NCBI RefSeq assembly: GCF_003097515.1
Contig: NZ_CP029188.1
Span: forward strand, 6,492,531-6,556,530
Length of the DNA stretch: 64,000 nucleotides
Direction: 5' to 3'
From: Streptomyces tirandamycinicus
GTDB lineage: Bacteria > Actinomycetota > Actinomycetes > Streptomycetales > Streptomycetaceae
Part shown: in pieces, positions 1 to 8,802 of the stretch
How positions within the stretch are numbered: position 1 is the first letter of the stretch
Layout: every line of letters starts with the position of its first letter
The notes under the pieces: generated by a model
The model's database searches: none
Seen by the model: the letters and a program-made list of their open reading frames with translations, nothing else
What the model was told of the DNA's origin: nothing
Position numbers and translations under genes: made by a program

Positions 1-396
1 GGGGGCCCGGCGCCCCGACACGAACAGGGACACGGGCGTCACGCCCGCCCGCTGCTCCAGCCGCGCGGCCACCTCGAAGGCGACGGACGCGCCCATGCTG
101 TGCCCGAACAGGGCGAGCGGGCGGTCGGTGCCGACGGCCTCGACGACCGCGTTGAACGCGGCGTCGGCCAGTTCGTCCAGATCCTCGAAGGCGGGCTCCC
201 GGTGCCGGTCCTGACGGCCAGGATACTGCACGGCCACCACGTCCAGCCGCCCGGCGAGCGCCCGGGACAGCGCGTGGAAGGACGTGGCCGAGCCGCCGGC
301 GTGCGGGAAGCACACCAGGGTGACACCGTCGGCGGGCGCCGGCTGGTAGCGGCGGATCCAGGGGCTCTCGACGGGTGCGGTACGTGTGGGGGTCAT
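1..396 (-). CDS. Type II thioesterase, partial (cut by left window edge)
   Basis: Reads on the minus strand from ATG at 396 and runs off the window after 132 residues. It is an alpha/beta hydrolase of the stand-alone PKS/NRPS thioesterase (TEII) family: the N-terminal WIRRY and CFPHAGGSA segments and the nucleophile elbow GHSMGAS are visible. The Asp and His of the triad lie outside the window. TEIIs hydrolyse wrong or stalled acyl groups from carrier proteins. The start overlaps the PKS C stop as ATGA (4 bp), so the two are translationally coupled. The nucleophile is Ser. As I recall, the Dieckmann cyclases of nocamycin/tirandamycin clusters (NcmC/TrdC) use Cys, so an editing thioesterase is the better call, but the missing C-terminus leaves this open. 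Confidence 0.85.
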   Translation of the reverse strand, partial: MTPTRTAPVESPWIRRYQPAPADGVTLVCFPHAGGSATSFHALSRALAGRLDVVAVQYPGRQDRHREPAFEDLDELADAAFNAVVEAVGTDRPLALFGHSMGASVAFEVAARLEQRAGVTPVSLFVSGRRAP

Positions 397-3300
397 GACG
401 CGGTCCTCTTCGTTTCCTCGTGCAGGTGCGCGGCGAGCTCCGCCGGCGTGGGGTGGTCGTAGATCAGCGTGGGCGGCAGGTCGAGGCCCGTGACCTTGGT
501 GAGCCGGGCGCTCAGCTCGACGGCCGTCAGTGAGGCGAACCCGGCGTCCAGGAAGTCCTGTTCGGTCGGCAGAGCGTGCGGGTCGGCGTGCCCGAGCACC
601 GCGGACGCGGCCGACCGCACCGCCTCCAGCAGCAGCGCCGGCCGCTCGTCCTCGGACGCCTCGGCCAGGGCCCGCGCCAGGTCCCCGTCTTCCCCGGACG
701 GCTGGGTGTCCTCCGGCGCCTGCGTGGCGGCGGGGGCGCGGCTGTGGTCCCACGCCGACAGCAGCGACAGCACCGTGTTCAGGGAGTCGGCCTCACGGGC
801 GGAGTCGACGTCGAGCAGCGCGGCCAGAGCACCGACGTCCCGGCTGTCGACAGCGCGCCAGAACCGCCGCTCCAGGTCGCTGCCGCCGGCCGGCGCCTGC
901 TGCGGCCCCGACGGCAGCCAGTACGCCGTGCGCTGGAAGGCGTACGTCGGCAGCTCCACCGTACGGGCGCCGGTCGGGGCGAACACCGCCGCCCAGTCCG
1001 GGGACACACCGTGGACGTGCAGTTCGGCGACGGCCGTGGCCAGCGCCCGGGCGTCGGCGCGGTCGCGCCGCTGGACGGGCACCACCAGCGCCTGACCGCC
1101 GAGGCACTCCCGGGCCATCGCGGCCAGCACCGCGTCCGGGCCGACCTCGACGTACGCGGTGACGCCCTCCTTCTCCAGATGCGTCAGCTGATCGGCGAAA
1201 CGCACCGCCTCCCGCGCGTGCCGCACCCAGTAGCCGGGATCCTGGAGCAGCCCGTCCGACGCCGTCTCCCCGGTGACGTCGGAGACGACCGGGATACGCG
1301 GCGCCCGGTACGACACCTCGCGCGCGACCGCCGCGAACTCGTCGAGCACCGGATTAAGCAGCGGCGAGTGGAAGGCGTGACTGACCCGCAGCCGCCGGGT
1401 CCTGCGGCCCAGACCCTTGAAGTGCGCGGCGATCTCCTCGACCGCGCCCTCACGGCCCGACACGACCACGGCCGACGGCCCGTTGACCGCGGCCACCTCC
1501 ACCTCGTGCGTCCGCCCGGACAGCAGCGGCAGCACCTCACCCTCGGCCGCCTGCAGCGAGGCCATGGCCCCGTTCGCGGGCAGCGACTGCATCAGCCGGC
1601 CACGGGCCGCCACGAGCCGAGCCGCGTCGGGCAGGTCGAAGACCCCGGCGACATGGGCCGCCGCCAGCTCACCGATCGAGTGCCCCGCCAGCAGCTCGGG
1701 TCGCAGCCCCCACGCCTCAAGCAGCCGGAACAGCGCCACCTCGACGGCGAACAGGGCGGGCTGTGCGTACTCGGTGCGGTCCAGCAGCTCCGCCTCCGGG
1801 GAGCCGGTGTCCGCGAACACCACCTTGGCCAGGGGCCGTTCCAGCAGCGGTCCGAACTGCGCGCAGACCTCGTCGAACGCCGCCGCGAACACCTCGGACG
1901 AGGCGTACAGCTCCCGGCACATCCCGGGTCGCTGGGTGCCCTGCCCCGAGAACAGGAAGGCGACCTTGTGACCGCCCGCGGCGGCACCCGTCACCACGGA
2001 CGGCGAACCCTCGCCCTGGGCCAGCGCCTCAAGCGCCGCGAGCCGCTCCGCCGGGTCGTCGCCGAGCACCGCACCCCGGTACGCGAACGCGGACCGGGTC
2101 GTGGCCAGCGACAGCCCGACCTGCGCGGCAGTCAGCTCCGGCCGCTCCTGTACGAAGTCCCGCAGCCGGGCGGCCTGGGCGCGAAGGGCCTGCGGACTTC
2201 TGCCGGACAGCACCCACGGCAGAGCGACGACCTTGCCCGGCTCGCCCTCCTCGGTCCCGGTCTCGTCCGGCGCGGCCTGCTCCAGGACGACATGGGCGTT
2301 GGTCCCGCTGATCCCGAACGACGACACGGCCGCCCGCCGGGCACGGCCGGTCTCCGGCCACTCGGTGGTCTCCGACAGCAGCGAGACGGCTCCGCAGTCC
2401 CAGTCGACGTGGGTGGAGGGGGTGTCGACGTGGAGAGTCCGGGGGAGGAGACCGTGGCGCATGGCCATGACCATCTTGATGACGCCGCCGACACCGGCGG
2501 CGGCCTGGGTGTGACCGATGTTGGACTTCAACGAGCCCAGCCACAGCGGCTGTTCGTCGGTGTGCTCCTGCCCGTACGTCGCCAGCAGCGCCTGGGCCTC
2601 GATGGGGTCGCCGAGGCTGGTGCCGGTGCCGTGGGCCTCGACCGCGTCGACGTCCGCTCCGGTCAGCCCCGCACTGGACAGCGCCTGGCGGATCACCCGC
2701 TGCTGCGCGGGACCGTTGGGGGCGGTGAGACCGTTGCTCGCGCCGTCCTGGTTCACCGCGCTGCCCCGCACCACCGCCAGCACCGGGTGGCCGTTGCGGC
2801 GCGCGTCCGACAGCCGCTCCAGCAGCACGACACCCGCGCCCTCGCCCCAGCCCGTGCCGTCCGCGGAGTCCGCGAACGCCTTGCACCGCCCGTCGCGGGC
2901 CAGCCCCCGCTGCCGGCTGAACCCGATGAACGTACCGGGCGTGGTCATCACGGTCACGCCGCCCGCGAGCGCCAGCGAGCACTCGCCGTTGCGCAGCGAC
3001 TGCGCGGCCAGATGAAGGGCCACCAGCGAGGAGGAACAGGCCGTGTCGACCGTGATGGCCGGGCCCTCCAGACCCAGGTGGTACGCCACCCGGCCCGAGG
3101 CGATGCTGCCGGAACTGCCGTTGCCGAGGAACGCCTCCAGCCCCTCCGGCACCTCGGTGACCTGCGTGCCGTAGTCGTGGTACATGACGCCGGCGAAGAC
3201 GCCCGTACGGCTGCCCCGCAGGGTCCGCGGGTCGATGCCGGCCCGCTCCACGGCCTCCCAGGAGGTCTCAAGGAGCAGGCGCTGCTGCGGGTCCATGGCG

Positions 3301-6300
3301 AGCGCCTCGCGGGGCGAGATCCCGAAGAACCCCGCGTCGAACTCGGCGGCGTCGTACAGGAATCCGCCTTCCACCGCGTACGTCGTGCCGGGGTGGTCGG
3401 GGTTCGGGTGGTACAACGCCTCCGTGTCCCAGCCGCGGCCGGCCGGGAACCCGGAGATCGCGTCGCCACCGGAGCGCACCAGCCGCCACAGGTCCTCCGG
3501 AGTGCGCACCCCGCCCGGATAACGGCAGGCCATGGCCACGACGGCCACCGCGTCCTTGTCCGGGTCCTGGTCGCTGCGCCGAGCCGGGCCGGCCGCGGTG
3601 CCGGGCTCGTCACCGAGGGCCTCGGTGAGCAGATACCGGGCCAGTTCGACCGGGCTCGGGTGGTCGAACACCAGCGTGGCGGGCAGCCGCAGCCCCGTGG
3701 CCGAGGCCAGCCGGTTGCGCAGCTCGATGCCCGTCAGCGAGTCGAACCCCAGGTCCCTGAAGCTGAGTTCCGCCTCGACACCCCCGGCGCCGGCATACCC
3801 CAGGATCCCTGCGGTGTGCTCCCGCACCAGGCCGAGCACGAACGCCATCCGCTCGGCAGGCTCCAACTCGATCAGCCGGGCGGCCAGGGAACGGCCCTGC
3901 GGTTCGGCTCCCTCCCGGGCGGCGGCGCGGCGCACCTGGCGGCGGACCAGCCCGCGCAGCAACGCCGGCACGGGCTCCTCCGCGCCGAGGGAACGCCGCA
4001 GCGCCGCCACGTCGAGCCGGATCGGCAGCAGGTGCGGCTCGCCCGACGCACACGCGGTGTCGAACAGCGCCAGCCCCTCGGCCGCGGAGAGCCCGGACAC
4101 TCCGTGGCGGGTCATGCGGTGGAGGTCGGTGTGGGTGAGGTTGCCGGTCATGGTGGAGCGGTCTTCCCACAGGCCCCAGCCGAGGGAGAGGGCGGGTTGG
4201 CCGTGGGTGTGACGGTGGTGGGCGAGGGTGTCGAGGAAGGTGTTGGCGGCGGCGTAGGCGGCTTGTCCGGGTCCGCCGAAGGTGGCGGCGGCGGAGGAGA
4301 AGAGGATGAAGGCTTCGAGGTGGGGGGTGTGTTGGGTGGTGAGTTCGTGCAGGAGGAGGGCGCCGTCGAGTTTGGGGTTGAGGACGGTGTCGAGGTGGTG
4401 GGTGGTGAGGGTGTCGAGGGTGGCGTCGTGGAGGGTGGCGGCGGTGTGGATGACGGCGGTGATGGGGTGGTGGGTGAGGGTGTGGGTGAGGGTGTCGGGG
4501 TCGGTGACGTCGCCGGTGACGATGGTGGTGTGGGCGCCGAGTTCGTCGAGTGTGGTGGCGAGGGTGTGGGCGGGGCGTCGGGAGAGGAGGATGAGGTTTT
4601 GGACGTGGTGGTGGGTGACGAGGTGGTGGGCGAGGAGTCCGGCGAGGGTGCCGGTGGCGCCGGTGATCAGGACGGTGCTGTCGGGGTGGAAGGCGGGGGT
4701 CGACTCCGGGGCGGGGTGGAGGGTGGTGCGGGCGAGGCGCGGTACGAGGTACTTGCCGTCGCGGATGGCGATTTGGGGTTCGCCGGTGGTGAGGGCGGTG
4801 GGTAGGTCGGGGGTGTGGTGGTCGGTGTCGATGAGGACGAGTCGGTCGGGGTGTTCGGACTGGGCGGAGCGGATCAGGCCCCAGATGGCGGCGTGTTCGA
4901 GGTCGGGTGTGTCGTCGGGTGAGGTGACGACGGCGTTGCGGGTGAGCAGGACCAGTCGGGAGTCGGCGAACCGCTCCTCCGCCAACCAGCGCCTGACCAG
5001 GTCCAACGCCCAATGCAGTGACGCCCGTTCACCTGGTGGGCAAGGAGCGACCACGACCTCGGGAGCCGACAGGCCGTCGAGGCCCTCACCGGCGGACAGC
5101 CAGACCGGTTCCGGCCCCTCCGCCCGCGCGGCCTCGACGGGTACCCACTCCACGCGGAACAGCGCGTCGCGCAGGGTCGCCGCGGCTGCGGCCTCCGCCG
5201 CTCGGCCGGACAGCGGCCGCAGCGCGAGCGAGTCGACGGTCAGGACCGGACTGCCCAGGGCGTCCGCCGCGTCGAGCCGTACCTCCTCCTGACCGGTCAC
5301 GGTCAGCCGAACCCGCAGTACGGTCGCGCCCGTGGCGTGCAGGCGTACGCCCCGCCAGGAGAACGGCATCAGTGCCGGAGCGCCGTCCTCGGCCAGGCTG
5401 CCGAGGCCGACCGTCTGCAGCGCCGCGTCGAACAGGGCGGGGTGCAGCTCGAAGTCCGCCGCGTTCTCCGCCAGGTCCGCCGGCAGGGTGACCTCGGCGA
5501 ACACCTCGTCACCGCGCCGCCACGCCGCCCGCAGGCCCTGGAACTCCGGGCCGTACTCGAAGCCGCTCTCCCGGAACCGCTCGTAGCGGCCCTCGATGTC
5601 CAGCGGCTCGGCCCCGGCCGGCGGCCAGGCCCCGCTGAGGTCCTGCCCGGCGTCGGCGCGGTCCGGGCTCAGGGTGCCGCTCGCGTGGCGCTTCCACGGC
5701 AGGCCGTCCTGCGCCGTGTCCCCGTCGGGCCGCGCGTGCACGGTCAGCGTGCGCCGACCCGACGCGTCGGCGGCACCGACCCGTACCCGGAGTCGTAGGC
5801 CACCGTCCTCGGGCAGCACCAGCGGCGCCTCCAGAGTCAGTTCCTCCAGCAGCGGGCAACCCGCCCTGTCCCCGGCCCGTACGGCCAGCTCGGCCAGCGC
5901 GGTGCCGGGCAGCAGGGCCGCGCCCTCGACCCGGTGACCGCGGATCCACGGCTGGGCGGCGAGCGAGACCCAGCTGGTGAACAGCAGCTCGTCGCCGTCG
6001 GCGCTCTCCAGTACGGCACCCAGCAGCGGATGGTCCACCGACTCCAGGCCGAACGAGCGTACGTCCCCGGCCGCACCGGAGGAGGCCTTCGGCCAGTAGC
6101 GCTGCCGCTGGAAGGGGTAGGTCGGCAGATCCACCCGCCGGGCACCGCTGCCGGCGAACAACGCCGCCCAGTCGACCCGGGCGCCGCGGGCGAACACCGT
6201 CGCCACCGCCTCCACCACCGACTCCGGCTCGGCGCGGTCCCGCCGCAGCGCGGCGGCGAACGCCACGGCTTCGCCGGGCAGGCAGTCCTGGCCCATGCCG

Positions 6301-8798
6301 GAGAGCACCCCGCCGGGACCGAGTTCCAGGCAGCTGCCGACGCCCAGTTCGCCCAGCGTCCGCACGCCGTCGGCGAACCGCACGGCCTGCCGCACATGGC
6401 GCACCCAGTAGTCCGGGTCGGTCAGCTCCTCCGCGGTCGCCGTACGGCCGGTCACATCGGAGACGACCGGGATCAGCGGATCGCTGTACCGCAGCGAGCG
6501 CGCGACGGTCCGGAAGTCGTCGAGCATGGCGTCCATGCGGGGCGAGTGGAAGGCATGGCTGACGTTGAGCCGCTTGGTGCGTCGGCCGCGCTCGGCGAGT
6601 TCGGCGGCCACCGCGAGCACCGTCTCTTCGTCGCCCGACACGACGACGGACCGCGGCCCGTTGACGGCGGCGACGGACACCCGGTCCGTGCGTCCGGCCA
6701 GCACCTCCATGACCTCGTCCTCGGTCGCGCGTACGGACACCATCGCCCCGCCCGTCGGCAGCTCCTGCATCAGCCGGCCGCGCGCGGCCACCAGCGCGCA
6801 GGCGTCCGGCAGGCTCAGCACCCCCGCCACATGGGCCGCCGCCAGCTCGCCGACGGAGTGGCCCAGCAGCGCGGCGGGACGCAGGCCCCATGCCTCGACC
6901 AGCCGGAACAGCGCGACCTCGACGGCGAACAGCCCTGCCTGGGTGTACCGCGTCCGGTCCAGGAGCTCCGCCTCGGCCGTGCCCGGCTCGGCGAACACCA
7001 CCTCACGCAGCGGACGGTCCAGGTGCGGGTCCAGGGCGGCGCAGACCTCGTCGAAGGCGGCGGCGAACACCGGGTAGGCGGCGTGGAGTTCACGTCCCAT
7101 GCCCGGGTACTGGCTGCCCTGCCCGGTGAAGAGGAAGGCCGTCCGGGCCGCGCGGTGACCCGCGCCCGTCACCAGCCCCGGAGCCGCGTCCCTGCCCTCG
7201 GCGAGCGCGGCCAGCGCCGTGTCGAGCCCGCCGGGACCGCTGTTGTGCAGCACCGCGCGGTGCTCGAAGACCGAACGCCCCGTGGCCAGCGAGAAGCCGA
7301 CATCGGCGGGATCCGTCTGGACGAACTCCCTCAGCCGTGCGGCCTGTTCGCGCAACGCGTCCGCCGACCGCGCGGACAGCACCCACGGCACGACCGGCAT
7401 CCCGGCCCCGCGCTCCGGCACGCCCTCGGTGGACACGTTCTCCGGGGCCTCTTCCAGGACGGCGTGCGTGTTCGTGCCGCTCACGCCGAAGGACGACACG
7501 GCCGCACGGCGCGGCCGGTCGGCGGCCGGCCAGGGCCGCTCCTCGGTCAGCAGCGAGACGGCTCCGGAGTCCCAGTCGACGTGGCTGGAGGGGGTGTCGA
7601 CATGGAGGGTCCGGGGGAGCACACCATGGCGCATGGCCATGACCATCTTGATGACGCCGCCGACGCCGGCGGCGGCCTGGGTGTGGCCGATGTTGGACTT
7701 CAACGAGCCCAGCCACAGCGGCTGTTCGTCGGTGTGGTCCTGGCCGTAGGTGGCAAGGAGGGCCTGGGCCTCGATGGGGTCGCCGAGGCTGGTGCCGGTG
7801 CCGTGGGCCTCGACGACGTCGACGTCCGCTCCGGTCAGCCCCGCACTGGACAGCGCCTGGCGGATCACCCGCTCCTGGGCGGGACCGTTGGGTGCGGTCA
7901 GGCCGTTGCTGGCGCCGTCCTGGTTGGCCGCCGTGGAGCGGACCACCGCGAGCACCGGGTGGCCGTTGCGGCGCGCGTCCGACAGCCGCTCCAGCAGCAG
8001 CAGACCCACGCCCTCCGACAGGCTGGTCCCGTCGGCGCTGTCCGCGAACGCCTTGCAGCGTCCGTCCGGGGCCAGTCCGTGCCCCTGCCCCCGGCTGAAC
8101 TCGTCGAACAGCGTCGGCGTCGACATCACCGCCACGCCCCCGGCGAGCGCCAGCGAGCACTCCCCGTTGCGCAGCGACTGCACCGCCAGATGCAGCGCGA
8201 TCAACGAGGACGAGCAGGCGGTGTCGACCGTCACCGCGGGCCCCTCCAGGCCGAGCGTGTAGGCCACCCGGCCGGAGGCGACGCTGCCCGCGCTGCCGTT
8301 GTAGACATAGCCCTCGACGGCGTCCGGCGACGCGTCGACCAGCGTGCCGTAGTCGTGGTACATCACACCGGCGAAGACGCCCGTACGGCTGCCCCGCAGG
8401 GACTGGGGGTTGATGCCGGCCCGCTCGAAGGCCTCCCAGGAGGTCTCCAGGAGCAGGCGCTGCTGCGGGTCCATGGCGAGCGCCTCACGGGGCGAGATCC
8501 CGAAGAACGCCGGGTCGAAGTCGGCGGCGTCGTACAGGAATCCGCCGTGGTCGTAGAGCCCGTCCAGCTCCCAGCCGCGATCGGTCGGGAACTCGGACAC
8601 CGCGTCCTCGCCCGCGGCCACCAGCCGCCACAGGTCCTGCGGCGTGCGTACGCCGCCCGGGTAGCGGCAGCTCATCGCGACGATCGCGATCGGCTCCCGG
8701 CCGCGCTCGGTGAGCTCACGGTTGTGCTGCCGCAGCCGCTCGGTCTCCTTCAGGGACGCCCGCAGGGCGGCGACGACCTTGTCGTTGGGGTTGCTCAT
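393..8798 (-). CDS. trdAIII: Type I modular PKS C: modules 7 and 8, no TE
   Basis: 2801 residues from ATG 8798, which lies 4 bp after the PKS B stop; upstream in-frame codons lie inside PKS B. A short coiled-coil docking helix (1-40) is followed by module 7: KS (DTACSSS near 196), AT (GHSVGE near 647, HAFH near 749, malonyl type), DH (HxxxGxxxxP near 955, DAAL near 1124), KR (Tyr near 1514) and ACP (near 1684). Module 8 has KS (near 1921), AT (GHSIGE near 2373, HAFH, malonyl) and ACP (near 2756, GFASL instead of GFDSL). Between AT8 and ACP8 a dimerization-element-like stretch (FWRAVDSRDVG, near 2650) remains although no KR follows. Predicted outcome is an E-alkene from module 7 and an unreduced beta-keto thioester from module 8, as needed for a 3-acyl tetramic acid. 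No thioesterase and no long C-terminal docking tail is present, so release must come from another protein. The gene name is inferred from architecture. Confidence 0.93.
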   Translation of the reverse strand: MSNPNDKVVAALRASLKETERLRQHNRELTERGREPIAIVAMSCRYPGGVRTPQDLWRLVAAGEDAVSEFPTDRGWELDGLYDHGGFLYDAADFDPAFFGISPREALAMDPQQRLLLETSWEAFERAGINPQSLRGSRTGVFAGVMYHDYGTLVDASPDAVEGYVYNGSAGSVASGRVAYTLGLEGPAVTVDTACSSSLIALHLAVQSLRNGECSLALAGGVAVMSTPTLFDEFSRGQGHGLAPDGRCKAFADSADGTSLSEGVGLLLLERLSDARRNGHPVLAVVRSTAANQDGASNGLTAPNGPAQERVIRQALSSAGLTGADVDVVEAHGTGTSLGDPIEAQALLATYGQDHTDEQPLWLGSLKSNIGHTQAAAGVGGVIKMVMAMRHGVLPRTLHVDTPSSHVDWDSGAVSLLTEERPWPAADRPRRAAVSSFGVSGTNTHAVLEEAPENVSTEGVPERGAGMPVVPWVLSARSADALREQAARLREFVQTDPADVGFSLATGRSVFEHRAVLHNSGPGGLDTALAALAEGRDAAPGLVTGAGHRAARTAFLFTGQGSQYPGMGRELHAAYPVFAAAFDEVCAALDPHLDRPLREVVFAEPGTAEAELLDRTRYTQAGLFAVEVALFRLVEAWGLRPAALLGHSVGELAAAHVAGVLSLPDACALVAARGRLMQELPTGGAMVSVRATEDEVMEVLAGRTDRVSVAAVNGPRSVVVSGDEETVLAVAAELAERGRRTKRLNVSHAFHSPRMDAMLDDFRTVARSLRYSDPLIPVVSDVTGRTATAEELTDPDYWVRHVRQAVRFADGVRTLGELGVGSCLELGPGGVLSGMGQDCLPGEAVAFAAALRRDRAEPESVVEAVATVFARGARVDWAALFAGSGARRVDLPTYPFQRQRYWPKASSGAAGDVRSFGLESVDHPLLGAVLESADGDELLFTSWVSLAAQPWIRGHRVEGAALLPGTALAELAVRAGDRAGCPLLEELTLEAPLVLPEDGGLRLRVRVGAADASGRRTLTVHARPDGDTAQDGLPWKRHASGTLSPDRADAGQDLSGAWPPAGAEPLDIEGRYERFRESGFEYGPEFQGLRAAWRRGDEVFAEVTLPADLAENAADFELHPALFDAALQTVGLGSLAEDGAPALMPFSWRGVRLHATGATVLRVRLTVTGQEEVRLDAADALGSPVLTVDSLALRPLSGRAAEAAAAATLRDALFRVEWVPVEAARAEGPEPVWLSAGEGLDGLSAPEVVVAPCPPGERASLHWALDLVRRWLAEERFADSRLVLLTRNAVVTSPDDTPDLEHAAIWGLIRSAQSEHPDRLVLIDTDHHTPDLPTALTTGEPQIAIRDGKYLVPRLARTTLHPAPESTPAFHPDSTVLITGATGTLAGLLAHHLVTHHHVQNLILLSRRPAHTLATTLDELGAHTTIVTGDVTDPDTLTHTLTHHPITAVIHTAATLHDATLDTLTTHHLDTVLNPKLDGALLLHELTTQHTPHLEAFILFSSAAATFGGPGQAAYAAANTFLDTLAHHRHTHGQPALSLGWGLWEDRSTMTGNLTHTDLHRMTRHGVSGLSAAEGLALFDTACASGEPHLLPIRLDVAALRRSLGAEEPVPALLRGLVRRQVRRAAAREGAEPQGRSLAARLIELEPAERMAFVLGLVREHTAGILGYAGAGGVEAELSFRDLGFDSLTGIELRNRLASATGLRLPATLVFDHPSPVELARYLLTEALGDEPGTAAGPARRSDQDPDKDAVAVVAMACRYPGGVRTPEDLWRLVRSGGDAISGFPAGRGWDTEALYHPNPDHPGTTYAVEGGFLYDAAEFDAGFFGISPREALAMDPQQRLLLETSWEAVERAGIDPRTLRGSRTGVFAGVMYHDYGTQVTEVPEGLEAFLGNGSSGSIASGRVAYHLGLEGPAITVDTACSSSLVALHLAAQSLRNGECSLALAGGVTVMTTPGTFIGFSRQRGLARDGRCKAFADSADGTGWGEGAGVVLLERLSDARRNGHPVLAVVRGSAVNQDGASNGLTAPNGPAQQRVIRQALSSAGLTGADVDAVEAHGTGTSLGDPIEAQALLATYGQEHTDEQPLWLGSLKSNIGHTQAAAGVGGVIKMVMAMRHGLLPRTLHVDTPSTHVDWDCGAVSLLSETTEWPETGRARRAAVSSFGISGTNAHVVLEQAAPDETGTEEGEPGKVVALPWVLSGRSPQALRAQAARLRDFVQERPELTAAQVGLSLATTRSAFAYRGAVLGDDPAERLAALEALAQGEGSPSVVTGAAAGGHKVAFLFSGQGTQRPGMCRELYASSEVFAAAFDEVCAQFGPLLERPLAKVVFADTGSPEAELLDRTEYAQPALFAVEVALFRLLEAWGLRPELLAGHSIGELAAAHVAGVFDLPDAARLVAARGRLMQSLPANGAMASLQAAEGEVLPLLSGRTHEVEVAAVNGPSAVVVSGREGAVEEIAAHFKGLGRRTRRLRVSHAFHSPLLNPVLDEFAAVAREVSYRAPRIPVVSDVTGETASDGLLQDPGYWVRHAREAVRFADQLTHLEKEGVTAYVEVGPDAVLAAMARECLGGQALVVPVQRRDRADARALATAVAELHVHGVSPDWAAVFAPTGARTVELPTYAFQRTAYWLPSGPQQAPAGGSDLERRFWRAVDSRDVGALAALLDVDSAREADSLNTVLSLLSAWDHSRAPAATQAPEDTQPSGEDGDLARALAEASEDERPALLLEAVRSAASAVLGHADPHALPTEQDFLDAGFASLTAVELSARLTKVTGLDLPPTLIYDHPTPAELAAHLHEETKRTAS
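4010..5005 (-). repeat. KR cassette repeat, copy in module 7
   Basis: About 995 bp nearly identical to 9357-10352 (offset 5347); the few differences I saw include 4716 and 4993. It covers the structural and catalytic KR halves. It prefers CTC for Leu and is His/Thr-rich, unlike the CTG-rich DNA on both sides, which marks it as an exchanged block. Confidence 0.85.
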
Positions 8799-8802
8799 GG
8801 GG

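Noticed and set aside
393..1100. A thioesterase domain at the end of PKS C
   Set aside because: After AT8 only a dimerization-like linker and an ACP are present; no GxSxG follows before the stop. The thioesterase is a separate, overlapping gene.
1345..1365. Possible TTA codon in PKS C
   Set aside because: The string reads CTG CTT AAT in frame, so no TTA codon. Similar TTAC strings in the AT domains are CCT TAC.
576..4805. Very long plus-strand open frames opposite the PKS genes (for example 576-4805, 5934-8855, 12034-16302, 37907-41197)
   Set aside because: They are antisense shadows caused by high-GC codon bias. Translations are Gly/Val/Arg/Gln-rich without domains, while the minus strand has full KS/AT/KR/ACP motifs.
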